64,000 nucleotides of DNA from Priestia aryabhattai. GTDB taxonomy: Bacteria; Bacillota; Bacilli; Bacillales; Bacillaceae_H. The notes beneath the pieces were generated by a model that saw nothing but the letters and a program-made list of their open reading frames with translations, was not told the DNA's origin and made no database searches. Below, one piece after another: positions 17,305 through 24,701 of this stretch (position 1 is its first letter; each line of letters opens with the position of its first letter). The DNA is taken from positions 62,001 through 126,000 of the forward strand of contig NZ_JAMBOQ010000002.1 in assembly GCF_023715685.1 (NCBI RefSeq), given 5' to 3'. The translations under genes and the position numbers were made by a program.

Positions 17305-17330
17305 GTTTTAAGTGATTGTATATAGGGAAA
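17305..17330 (+). promoter_or_regulatory. SigB-type promoter of the CorA-like gene
   Basis: GTTTTA, 14-base spacer, GGGAAA, 31 bases before the ATG at 17361. Matches GTTTaa-N13/14-GGGwaw well. Confidence 0.65.
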
Positions 17331-17360
17331 AATTCTAATAAAAGGGGAAAGAGGGAAAGT

Positions 17361-18302
17361 ATGAATACCGTGACGAACGATCATTGGAAATGGTATCAGT
17401 TTGATTTAGAAAAAGCAGATGAAATAGCTGATGTCATCAAACACTATCAGTATCCAAGAAATGAATGGTTTTGCCATCAGCTGCAAAAGAAAAATTCTAA
17501 TCATATACAAGTAGATGTAATAGGAGAAAGTGAGCTCATTTATGGTTCACTGATTTATCATAAAGAGTCGTTTGATCAAAAAAATTACGATTCGTTTCAT
17601 TTTTATATCACCGAGGAGTTAATTATAACGGCGGGACTTGATTTAGAAATTCTACAAGACACTCATCATAAACAAATGATTGAACGCATGAAGCAGTCTT
17701 CTAACACGGCAGAAAGCTTTTTTATTCTTTTAGGTGAAATTATGAAAAAGCACTTAAATGGATTTGATCAGTTTGAAAGTCATTTCAGAGAGCTTCTGTG
17801 GGAAGTGCGTCATAACAACAACACGGATGTGTTAGATGATATTCATAAAGCGCGGTATGACCTGCTTATATGGACAAATTTAATCAGCTCTATTCGAGAA
17901 GTGACAATGGGGATAGAAGAAGCGTTTCATAAAAAAATTAACCAAACGCTTGAATATGAGCGGATGTGTAAAAAAATTAAAATCGGTCTAACGCTGATTG
18001 AACAGTACCAAAAAGAATTTGACGCGTTAATTAAATTAGAAGAAGTTGTGTCTACTCATAGAGGAAATGAGATTATGAAAGCTTTAACACTGCTAACAGC
18101 CATTAGTACGCCTTTAACGGCTTTTGGAGCACTGTGGGGAATGAACTTTAAAGGGATGCCCGAGCTTGACTGGAAGTTTGGCTATGTCTATGCGCTTATT
18201 TTAATTGTTCTGTCGACCGTTGCCATTTATCTTTATTTAAAAATGAAAGGCTGGACGGGTGACCTGTTAAAAGGAAAAAAAAAGAATTCATTTTTCAAAT
18301 AA
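17361..18302 (+). CDS. CorA-family divalent metal ion transporter
   Basis: 313 residues. It has a long cytosolic alpha/beta and helical N-terminal domain and two C-terminal membrane spans. The first ends with the selectivity motif G-M-N (LWGMNFKGMPELDWKFGY), and the second is YVYALILIVLSTVAIYLYL, followed by a basic tail. CorA proteins form homopentameric Mg2+/Co2+ channels. ATG 17361 is preceded by GAGGGAAAG. A SigB-type promoter stands just upstream, so this may be a stress-induced Mg2+ channel rather than the housekeeping one. It ends in a terminator. Confidence 0.88.
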   Translation: MNTVTNDHWKWYQFDLEKADEIADVIKHYQYPRNEWFCHQLQKKNSNHIQVDVIGESELIYGSLIYHKESFDQKNYDSFHFYITEELIITAGLDLEILQDTHHKQMIERMKQSSNTAESFFILLGEIMKKHLNGFDQFESHFRELLWEVRHNNNTDVLDDIHKARYDLLIWTNLISSIREVTMGIEEAFHKKINQTLEYERMCKKIKIGLTLIEQYQKEFDALIKLEEVVSTHRGNEIMKALTLLTAISTPLTAFGALWGMNFKGMPELDWKFGYVYALILIVLSTVAIYLYLKMKGWTGDLLKGKKKNSFFK

Positions 18303-18332
18303 AAAAACCGCTTATAAAAGCGGCTTTTTTAT
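18303..18332 (+). terminator. Rho-independent terminator, probably bidirectional
   Basis: Hairpin CCGCTT-ATAA-AAGCGG (18308-18323) flanked by A and T runs, between convergent genes. Confidence 0.8.
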
Positions 18333-18338
18333 TGCGTG

Positions 18339-18641
18339 TCATCCGCGCCTCCACGTCGTAGGTTCACCTGAACGAAGGCATCTTGGAAATAAATCATTTT
18401 CTTTTAGCTTTACTTGATTGCCGTTTTCGTCCGTATAGCGTCCGGTTTGCGGAACAAGTTCTCCTGTTGAAAAGGCTTCATCTACAGGTTTCCACGTCGT
18501 GGATTCACGCGTGTGAGGACATGGTGTAAAAAGGTCATCTTTTTGAAAAAGCTTAATTTCACCTTCTTCGCAAATGTAAGCACCGGATTCTGGTACAGCT
18601 TCACTCGTTCGATAAACGTTCTGTACAGTTTTCACTCGCAT
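18339..18641 (-). CDS. Small protein with two SGxY...TTW repeats, 100 aa
   Basis: Two tandem units of about 47 residues. Unit 1 has AVPESGAYICEEGEIKLFQ and DLFTPCPHTRESTTW; unit 2 has LVPQTGRYTDENGNQVKL and DLFPRCLRSGEPTTW. The repeat (V-P-x-S/T-G-x-Y, then D-L-F-x-x-C, then T-T-W) resembles short beta-rich zinc-ribbon-like repeats seen in other Bacillus and phage proteins; the first Cys is lost in unit 2. No enzymatic residues are obvious. It is 18 bases downstream of the gene at 18660-18965 in the same direction, so both should be driven by the SigB-type promoter at 19034. Confidence 0.72.
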   Translation of the reverse strand: MRVKTVQNVYRTSEAVPESGAYICEEGEIKLFQKDDLFTPCPHTRESTTWKPVDEAFSTGELVPQTGRYTDENGNQVKLKENDLFPRCLRSGEPTTWRRG

Positions 18642-18659
18642 CCAACCTTTCGTTTTCCA

Positions 18660-18965
18660 TCAGTTGTATTTTAGTGTTCCAGTCGTGGCATCCATGTACG
18701 TACGGTCTTCTATGATATCTGACTCATCTAGCTTTCTAAATGGGGCACAGTAGCATACAACACCCGTCTCGATTTCAATTTCTTGAAATCCGTACGTACG
18801 GCAAAGGTATTCACCAACATCTGCCGGAGCTGGATGCGTATCCAACTCATCTAACGCTTCATTAAACATCTCTAAAAATTCTTTTTTCGAAAACTTTTTT
18901 GTATGATGCAGTGTGACCGGGTCTCCAGAGTCTGTTCCTTGTGCTAACGCATAAAAATACATCAT
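18660..18965 (-). CDS. Uncharacterised 101-aa protein, SigB-controlled unit
   Basis: Starts MMYFYALAQGTDSGDPVTLH. ATG 18965 is chosen because AAGGAG lies five bases before it; an upstream ATG in the same frame has no ribosome site. The protein contains a helix-rich middle (FSKKEFLEMFNEALDELD) and a C-terminal VVCYCAPFRKLDE segment with a C-x-C pair. No family recognised. It heads a two-gene operon with the repeat protein at 18339 and carries a clear SigB-type promoter 69 bases upstream, so a general stress role is plausible. Confidence 0.68.
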   Translation of the reverse strand: MMYFYALAQGTDSGDPVTLHHTKKFSKKEFLEMFNEALDELDTHPAPADVGEYLCRTYGFQEIEIETGVVCYCAPFRKLDESDIIEDRTYMDATTGTLKYN

Positions 18966-19033
18966 CTTCACTCCTTGCATATATATAGTCGTGCTTTTTC
19001 TAAAATGTATAAACAATGATTGTTAGTAAGTAA

Positions 19034-19058
19034 ATTCCCTTAAATAAACAAAATAAAC
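19034..19058 (-). promoter_or_regulatory. SigB-type promoter of the 18965-18339 operon
   Basis: On the minus strand GTTTAT, 13-base spacer, GGGAAT. A close match to the SigB consensus, 69 bases before the start codon. Confidence 0.65.
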
Positions 19059-19095
19059 GCATCTAGAAGAAAACGGTTTCTTTATTATCATAATC

Positions 19096-20307
19096 TTAGC
19101 GAGAATTTAGGGCTATCAGCGTTTGATAGCAAGCTGCAACAGGGTGGTAATCGGTTTTAGGAGCCGGGCTTTTTTTCGAGCTGTAGCGTTCATTTTGCTG
19201 ATTCAACAGCTGATACCAGCCTCCATATGTGTGATCGATAAAATGCTTTTGACAGTAGGAAAACAGCGCGTCGTATGCTTTCCAATATCCGCTGTCTCCG
19301 GTTTTAACGCCAAGCAGAGAAGCCGCAGAAATGGCTTCTGCCATCACCCAGTAGTTTTTATCCCTATCAATGACTTCTTCCTGAGGGGATAGCGCAAAGT
19401 AAAGACCTCCGTACTCAGCATCCCAGCCTCGGTTCCAGCCCTTATCAAATAAATATTTTGCACGCTCTGTCATCCAGTTTTCCGAACGGTGCCGGTCAAG
19501 CCATAAAAGCAGCTTGCTCCATTCAAACTGATGTCCTGGTATAAAGCCGTACGGGCGAAATTCATCTTTTGTATTGTTTTTATTGTAGTTCCAATCCGGC
19601 TGCCAGTCTGTATCATAGTGCTCCCAAATCATACCGCCAGATCGTTCAGCAAGCTGCTGGGTAACACCTTTTGCAAGCGTGTACGCTCGGTCTAAGTATT
19701 TTTTATCTCTGGTGGCTTCAAACGCAGAAAGCATCGCTTCACACATATGCATATTTGCATTTTGTCCGCGATATAAAGAAGAAGTTGACCATGACACGTC
19801 CCATTCGTCTCGGTAAAAGCCGTGCACGTCTTCCCAAAAGTACTCTTCCATCACGTCATATATTTGTTCAATGGTTTCTTTTGCTTCTTGAATGCCGGCT
19901 TGATACGCGATGGAAGAAGCTAAAAGAGCAAAAGCGTGTCCGTATGCTTGTTTGGAATCATCGTTGACTTTTCCGTCATCGGCTACTTCAAAAAAGTACC
20001 CGCCGTGATCTTTGTCATAGTGGTTGGTTTGTAAAAAACGAATGCCGTGCCAAGCTGCTTCTTTGCACCACTCAGGTCCGTCTAAAAGAGCACCTACACT
20101 AAAAATATAAATAAAGCGCGCCGTACTTACCAAGTGCTTTGAATGCGTGTTGTTAACGGTGCCGTCGTCGTAGTATTCATGGATATACCCGCCGTTTTTT
20201 TGGTCGATGCAAGCGGGGTAGTAAAAATGAAGAGTATCAAAAATATGCTGTTTTAATATATGAGGTTCTCGAAACGCGGTTGAGGGAAAATCCGTTGTCG
20301 TATCCAT
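19096..20307 (-). CDS. AGE-family epimerase/isomerase (N-acylglucosamine 2-epimerase fold)
   Basis: 403 residues with the alternating helix pattern of an (alpha/alpha)6 barrel. Landmarks are FEVADDGKVNDDSKQAYGHAF, RGQNANMHMCEAMLSAFEAT, PYGFIPGHQFEWSKLLLWLD and WVMAEAISAASLLG, which carry the Glu and His residues expected in the AGE active site. Family members epimerise or isomerise N-acylglucosamine, mannose/fructose or cellobiose. Length and the GHQFEWSKLL block are closest to free-sugar isomerases, but substrate choice cannot be settled. A strong SigB-type promoter (20344-20368) precedes it, suggesting a role in stress-time sugar or compatible-solute metabolism. Confidence 0.85.
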   Translation of the reverse strand: MDTTTDFPSTAFREPHILKQHIFDTLHFYYPACIDQKNGGYIHEYYDDGTVNNTHSKHLVSTARFIYIFSVGALLDGPEWCKEAAWHGIRFLQTNHYDKDHGGYFFEVADDGKVNDDSKQAYGHAFALLASSIAYQAGIQEAKETIEQIYDVMEEYFWEDVHGFYRDEWDVSWSTSSLYRGQNANMHMCEAMLSAFEATRDKKYLDRAYTLAKGVTQQLAERSGGMIWEHYDTDWQPDWNYNKNNTKDEFRPYGFIPGHQFEWSKLLLWLDRHRSENWMTERAKYLFDKGWNRGWDAEYGGLYFALSPQEEVIDRDKNYWVMAEAISAASLLGVKTGDSGYWKAYDALFSYCQKHFIDHTYGGWYQLLNQQNERYSSKKSPAPKTDYHPVAACYQTLIALNSR

Positions 20308-20343
20308 TTTATCACCATCTCCATCTTTGTTTTTAGTTATTTT

Positions 20344-20368
20344 TTACCCTAAGCAGTTGGGAATAAAC
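20344..20368 (-). promoter_or_regulatory. SigB-type promoter of the AGE epimerase gene
   Basis: On the minus strand GTTTAT, 13-base spacer, GGGTAA, 37 bases before the start codon. Confidence 0.68.
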
Positions 20369-20645
20369 GTAAGGGTTTTTTTGCTGTTTCTGCTCTATTA
20401 TTCTATTTTTGTTGAAAATGTATCAGTTTGGAAACAAGTTTGATATAACTTTGAAATGATTATCCGGTATTCTAAAAGTACGTGCTAGTTGGAACGAAGG
20501 AATGGTACAAAGCCTCTAGACGTCGAATGATTTTATTTAATGTTGTTTGTTTAAGGTTTAGCTTAAACATCGGATCCTGTTTTTACTTAACCTATTAAAC
20601 TAACAGCATGTATTTCTATTATATTTTGCAAATGAGGTATAAAAA
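20369..20645. other. Intergenic region between divergent genes, with an 8-bp inverted repeat
   Basis: No gene seen. At 20548-20569 an inverted repeat TGTTTAAG / CTTAAACA with a 6-base loop lies about 80 bases ahead of the VanY-type gene. It has no T run, so it is more likely an operator or leader hairpin than a terminator. No recognised riboswitch was found. Confidence 0.4.
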
Positions 20646-21968
20646 ATGACAGAAGTGAACAAACACACATTTTACAAAAAGTTAATGGTAACAGGCCTTG
20701 CTTTTACACTTGTAGGAGCAGGAACTCTAGGTCTTCATTCTTCAAAATTCATGAGTGAGCCGGCTGTAGCAAGCGCAGCGGCGGAAACGTATACAACAAC
20801 GGCGAATTTAAACATTCGAAGCGGCCCATCCACGTCGAACGCGATTATTGCAACGGTCAAACAAGGCACACAGCTAACGGTAGTTGGACAAGCATCAAGC
20901 GGCTGGCTGAAAGTAAGCTATCAAGGCAAAACGGGCTACGTAAGCAGTCAGTATGTTAAAAAATCCGTAAGTTCAACTACAAAAACTTATGTAACTACGG
21001 CGAATTTAAACATTCGAAGCGGTCCCTCGACATCCAATGCAATTGTTGCAACGGTCAAGCAAGGCACGCAGCTAACAGCGGCGGGAGAACCAGCAAACGG
21101 CTGGTTAAAAGTGAGCTATCAAGGCAAGACGGGCTACGTAAGCACGCAGTACGTAAAGGAATCAACAGGTTCTTCTGAAACGGCTCCAGCACCTTCTGTG
21201 TATGTGGCGACAGCGAATTTAAATGTTCGAACAACTCCTTCAACTGCTGGTGCCGTTATGGCAACACTTAAAGCCGGAACACAGGTAGACGTGACGGCTA
21301 AAGCAGCAAACGGTTGGCTGAAAATTACCTATCAAGGTAAGATTGGCTATGTAAGTGGTCAATACGTACGAGCATTAGCGGGCATGAAAGTGGTTTCGAA
21401 CCCTGAAAGTATACAAGTTGTCGTGAATAAACAAAACAAGCTTCCGGAAAACTATGTTCCGAAAGATTTAGTATATACAACGATTCCGTTTACATTCAAA
21501 GAACAAACGGAAAAGAAAAAAATGCGAAGTGAAGCTGCGGCTGCTATTGCACAGTTATTTGCGGGTGCCAAAAAACAAGGCGTTACGCTTCTTGGCGTAT
21601 CGGCTTATCGTTCACATGCAACGCAAAGCGCGCTTTTTAGCTCGTATGTTCAAAGAGACGGGTATGATAAAGCGGCAACTTACAGCGCATTGCCAGGCAC
21701 GAGTGAACATGAAACGGGTCTTGGAATTGATGTGACAAAAGGAGACGGTACATGTGCTGCTCAAGACTGCTTTGGCGGAACAAAAGAAGCAAATTGGCTC
21801 GATGCTCACGCAGCAGAATATGGATTTATTATTCGTTATCCAAAAGGAAAAGAAGCGGTAACCGGCTATAAATATGAGCCGTGGCATTTACGATATGTAG
21901 GCAAAACAGTGGCGCAGGCGATTAAGAGTAAAGGAATCACGCTTGAAGAATATTACGGCATCAACTAG
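20646..21968 (+). CDS. Secreted D,D-carboxypeptidase (VanY type) with three SH3b domains
   Basis: 440 residues. A signal sequence (to about residue 45) is followed by three bacterial SH3 repeats near 46-107, 113-173 and 184-244, each with T-A-N-L-N-(I/V)-R and W-L-K-(V/I)-x-Y-Q-G-K-x-G-Y-V-S. The C-terminal about 195 residues are a VanY/LAS peptidase: SAYRSHATQSALF, SEHETGLGIDVT (zinc His and Asp) and EPWHLRYVG (catalytic Glu and zinc His). It should cut D-Ala-D-Ala ends in the wall while the SH3b units bind peptidoglycan. The first two SH3b units are almost identical in DNA, showing a recent duplication. The ribosome site is weak (GAGG). Confidence 0.88.
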   Translation: MTEVNKHTFYKKLMVTGLAFTLVGAGTLGLHSSKFMSEPAVASAAAETYTTTANLNIRSGPSTSNAIIATVKQGTQLTVVGQASSGWLKVSYQGKTGYVSSQYVKKSVSSTTKTYVTTANLNIRSGPSTSNAIVATVKQGTQLTAAGEPANGWLKVSYQGKTGYVSTQYVKESTGSSETAPAPSVYVATANLNVRTTPSTAGAVMATLKAGTQVDVTAKAANGWLKITYQGKIGYVSGQYVRALAGMKVVSNPESIQVVVNKQNKLPENYVPKDLVYTTIPFTFKEQTEKKKMRSEAAAAIAQLFAGAKKQGVTLLGVSAYRSHATQSALFSSYVQRDGYDKAATYSALPGTSEHETGLGIDVTKGDGTCAAQDCFGGTKEANWLDAHAAEYGFIIRYPKGKEAVTGYKYEPWHLRYVGKTVAQAIKSKGITLEEYYGIN

Positions 21969-21973
21969 TTTCT

Positions 21974-22014
21974 CAAAAAAAGCAAGCTCCGTACACGGAG
22001 CTTGCTTTTTTTAT
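21974..22014 (+). terminator. Rho-independent terminator
   Basis: Perfect stem of about 16 pairs built on AAGCAAGCTCCG / CGGAGCTTGCTT, loop TACA, with A and T runs. Directly after the VanY-type gene. Confidence 0.9.
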
Positions 22015-22089
22015 CATGTGTATCCTTATTCTTAATAGCGATGAAGCTATCTAGAAGAAGAGATCTCTAAAAAGCGACATTCAGCTTCT

Positions 22090-22857
22090 TTAGTCGTTTG
22101 TTGGAGAAGGAAATCTCGCTGCTTCAAAATGTGAACCATCTTCGGACGTGACGATTGTACCTGGTATACTGCTTTGAACAAAAACTTCAACTCGATCTCC
22201 AGCTTCTAAATTATAAATAGTAGACACGGATACCGCATTAACAAACGGTGTGTTCCCGCCAAAGAAATCGTTATCGATAGCTATAGCGGTTGTCCCATTT
22301 ACACGTATTTCTATGCGAGTTCTATAATCTAGCATCTGGTCGTTAGGGGAGAATCCAACTGTAGCAATAAGGGAATATACGCCATCTTTTTTGGGGCGGA
22401 AGGTAGAAGTAATCGGGTTATATTCATTTGCTAAATCAAATTGTTCAGTTGGGAAAACTGCTTTTACAAACGTATCTGCAGGAACATTTTGAGGCATAGT
22501 TAAATTGAGTGCTCTAAATGCTGACTCCCGCGTGCTTCCTTTTTTGCCTTTATCTTCTTTATATTTACAAGCCCAATCGTGTGATTCCTCATAGAGATCT
22601 TCTTCGCGTCCATAAGTCCAAACATGTGATTCCTCAGAGCTATCTTCTTCGCGTCCATAAGCCCAGCCGCGTGATTCCTCAGGGTCATCTTCTTGATGTT
22701 GCTCTTTTTTATATTTAAGGAAATCATCGTGAGATTTCTTCTTGCAAGGATAAGCTTTTTCTACATAATATTTGTCATCTTTATCATTGTAATGGAAATA
22801 ATACTTTTTTATAATAATCACCCTTTCTTTGAAGTACTCTATACTGTATTCATCCAT
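22090..22857 (-). CDS. C1q/TNF-like domain protein with an acidic repeat segment (possible exosporium or surface protein)
   Basis: About 255 residues. An Asp/Glu/Lys/Tyr-rich N-terminal part leads into three 15-residue repeats of the form E-E-S-x-x-W-x-Y-G-R-E-E-D (45-bp DNA period). The C-terminal about 145 residues (from ALNLTMPQNVPADTF) form a jelly-roll C1q-like domain as in BclA-type exosporium proteins, with DGVYSLIATVGFS and NLEAGDRVEVFVQSS. No signal peptide is present, which fits spore-surface proteins. The start is uncertain: the first ATG has no ribosome site, while a good GAAAGGGTG lies about 40 bases inside, with only ATT/ATA codons at proper distance. Function is inferred. Confidence 0.7.
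   Translation of the reverse strand: MDEYSIEYFKERVIIIKKYYFHYNDKDDKYYVEKAYPCKKKSHDDFLKYKKEQHQEDDPEESRGWAYGREEDSSEESHVWTYGREEDLYEESHDWACKYKEDKGKKGSTRESAFRALNLTMPQNVPADTFVKAVFPTEQFDLANEYNPITSTFRPKKDGVYSLIATVGFSPNDQMLDYRTRIEIRVNGTTAIAIDNDFFGGNTPFVNAVSVSTIYNLEAGDRVEVFVQSSIPGTIVTSEDGSHFEAARFPSPTND
22557..22692 (-). repeat. Three 45-bp tandem repeats within the C1q-like gene
   Basis: The plus-strand motif GTGATTCCTC recurs at 22581, 22626 and 22671, an exact 45-base period. Each unit encodes 15 residues with E-E-S-x-x-W. The third unit read from the N-terminus (nearest 22581) has drifted to C-K-Y-K-E-D. Confidence 0.85.
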
Positions 22858-22953
22858 AGAGGAAATGTTTGGATGCTTGTCTCACAACTTTAGAACTGTT
22901 TTTTAAAATAGATAATAATAATTAATTTTGGATGTAGATTTATTTGCATCATA

Positions 22954-22999
22954 TACAAAAACACCTCTTTCGAACAAAAGTCGAAGAGGTGTTTTTGTA
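22954..22999 (-). terminator. Rho-independent terminator after the cold-shock gene
   Basis: Long stem starting TACAAAAACACCTCTT with its near-perfect complement AAGAGGTGTTTTTGTA. It lies downstream of the minus-strand cold-shock gene and ahead of the C1q-like gene. Confidence 0.82.
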
Positions 23000-23079
23000 T
23001 TCGAAGAGTATTTGATGGGATAGTCCACTCATAACTCTTTGTATGTGGAGTAATAAGCTGTAAGTAAATGGTCACTCTA

Positions 23080-23292
23080 TCAGTCTACGGGGTGTACTTT
23101 TATAGCGCTGGGTCCTTTAGCGCCTTCTTGGATTTCAAACTCTACTTTTTGTCCTTCTGATAGATTTTTATATTCCTCACGTTCGATCGCATTAGAGTGA
23201 ACGAACACTTCTTTTGATCCATCCTCGGGTGTGATAAATCCAGATCCTTTTGATTCGTTGAACGATTTAACGGTTCCTTTATGTTTACTCAT
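23080..23292 (-). CDS. Cold-shock domain protein, CspE-like, with altered nucleic-acid-binding face
   Basis: 70 residues, one CSD. The overall wording ([33 protein letters not shown]) is closer to enterobacterial CspC/CspE than to Bacillus CspB, which has no TPEDGSK stretch. Key stacking aromatics are replaced: the usual K-W-F-N is K-S-F-N (Ser10), K-G-F-G-F is K-G-S-G-F (Ser17), and VFVHFSAI is VFVHSNAI (Ser33, Asn34). F11, F19, F30 and H32 remain. Such a protein would be expected to bind single-stranded RNA/DNA weakly or differently. GAGGAGG precedes the ATG, and about 230 bases of leader or shared promoter separate it from the divergent RsbR gene. Confidence 0.85.
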   Translation of the reverse strand: MSKHKGTVKSFNESKGSGFITPEDGSKEVFVHSNAIEREEYKNLSEGQKVEFEIQEGAKGPSAIKVHPVD

Positions 23293-23525
23293 TTAAAAAT
23301 CCTCCTCATAAGTATAGAAATAAATTCATAGTAGTTTTTTACCCAAACGATAAAATTTCAATCATTTCTATGTTAGTTATACCTATTAGCAGAGTACCTA
23401 TAACAGTAAATAGTGATGGCTTAACAATTTTTTCATTTCGGTTATATTTTTATATTGTATGTGATATAACTATTGTTATAAAATGTAATCGTTAATTCTG
23501 CTAACTAAAGGAGATAAAGAAAAAA

Positions 23526-24398
23526 ATGAGGGATGAGTTGTTATATATAGGGAAGAAAATTATCGGTAATAAACGGGAATTAGCGATACAATTTTCTGAT
23601 CTGATGGACTCTGAATATAAGCGGAAGCTTGTTTACCAAGAAGAAAGCGAAGTTTTAAAATGGAGAGCAGAACTCATTGAATATTTAGGCGAGTCGCTAT
23701 TCGAAGAGCACTCGGTCGTTTTAAAGAAAATTGTCCAGTGGGGTACAGACATAGGGAAAGTGGCTGTGGAAAACGGACTCTCTTTGAGTCAAACGTTAAA
23801 ATCACTCGCGCTGTTTCGAACAGTGATATGGGGTGTTTTTACAGAAGAGTTGCAGCAGAAGCAGTTTGCTCCTATTACGATGCTTGATGTAAGTAAAAAA
23901 ATTGATCCGATGCTTGATCAGCTTAATCATATATTTGTCGAAATCTATGAAGAACATAACACGGATACAATAAAACGCGCCTATGCAGCGCTAGAAGAAT
24001 TATCCGTTCCTATAGTTCCTCTTTCTGAAGGGATCGCTGTGATGCCAATCGTTGGACAAATTGATACGCATCGTTCACAGCTTATTATGGAAACGGCTTT
24101 AGAAAAAAGTGCTCAGCTGCAGTTGAGTTATTTAATATTTGATATTTCAGGTGTTCTTATCGTCGATACGATGGTAGCAGACAATATTTTTCAAATTGTA
24201 AAAGCCTTACAGCTTATCGGCACCAAAACGATGATTACAGGAATACGTCCGGAAATCGCACAAACCGTTGTTGATTTAGGCGTCGATTTTGGAACGATAA
24301 AAACAAGAGCGACGTTAGAAAAAGGTCTAGAAGAAATAGGTTTTAGTAAACTGCAAGAAAATCCACAAAGAAAAAAAGACAAATGGCGTTATCAATAA
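23526..24398 (+). CDS. RsbR-family stressosome protein (STAS domain), second copy
   Basis: 290 residues with the same plan as the RsbR-like gene at 16337: a helical globin-like N-terminal domain and a C-terminal STAS domain. STAS blocks are IAVMPIVGQIDTHRSQLIME and LIFDISGVLIVDTMVADNIF, both keeping the Thr residues expected to be phosphorylated by RsbT. Divergence between the two copies is considerable in the N-terminal sensor part, suggesting different inputs. AAGGAG is about 12 bases before the ATG, a rather long spacing. It is followed by a strong terminator, so it is a single-gene unit. Confidence 0.86.
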   Translation: MRDELLYIGKKIIGNKRELAIQFSDLMDSEYKRKLVYQEESEVLKWRAELIEYLGESLFEEHSVVLKKIVQWGTDIGKVAVENGLSLSQTLKSLALFRTVIWGVFTEELQQKQFAPITMLDVSKKIDPMLDQLNHIFVEIYEEHNTDTIKRAYAALEELSVPIVPLSEGIAVMPIVGQIDTHRSQLIMETALEKSAQLQLSYLIFDISGVLIVDTMVADNIFQIVKALQLIGTKTMITGIRPEIAQTVVDLGVDFGTIKTRATLEKGLEEIGFSKLQENPQRKKDKWRYQ

Positions 24399-24401
24399 AT
24401 A

Positions 24402-24443
24402 AAAAAGCCAAGCCGTGTCGTAAAGATACGGCTTGGCTTTTTT
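24402..24443 (+). terminator. Rho-independent terminator
   Basis: Stem GCCAAGCCGT / ACGGCTTGGC with A and T runs, directly after the second RsbR gene. Confidence 0.88.
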
Positions 24444-24511
24444 CGTGTATCTACAAGGTGAAAAGAAGGCTTCTATTGCGAGAAATTTAGGCACAAATCA
24501 CAGCGTCATAT

Positions 24512-24537
24512 GTTACATTTACTTTAAAGATGGGTAT
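24512..24537 (+). promoter_or_regulatory. Possible SigB-like promoter upstream of the actin-like gene
   Basis: GTTACA, 14-base spacer, GGGTAT. The -10 is perfect and the -35 partial. It lies 165 bases before the start at 24702, leaving room for a leader; this is a tentative call. The rest of 24444-24701 is AT-rich, and I see no iteron or centromere-like repeat array in it. Confidence 0.35.
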
Positions 24538-24701
24538 TGGTAAAAAGAAGCATTTTAAGCGCTTTTCAATCACATTAGCCGTTTAAAATTAATTAATTGT
24601 CAATTTTGAATAACATAAATTATTTAAATACTTAGACAAACAAAAGAGGAAAATATATACTTGTTAGTGTTGTCACGAAAAGATAAAGGGGAGAAATAAG
24701 G

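Noticed and set aside
20369..20645. Possible c-di-AMP (ydaO-type) riboswitch ahead of the wall-enzyme gene
   Set aside because: Such riboswitches often precede wall-hydrolase genes, but the conserved paired blocks could not be found here.
20797..21345. Long direct repeats that could suggest an assembly duplication or mobile element
   Set aside because: They encode successive SH3b domains in one open frame ending in a complete VanY domain.
22557..22692. Evenly spaced repeats that could suggest a CRISPR array
   Set aside because: They are 45-bp back-to-back units in frame with a protein; there are no spacers and no cas genes.
24444..24701. Centromere-like repeats for the Alp7A-like actin
   Set aside because: Read for tandem or inverted iterons; only scattered AT-rich words and one small AAGCGCTT palindrome were seen.
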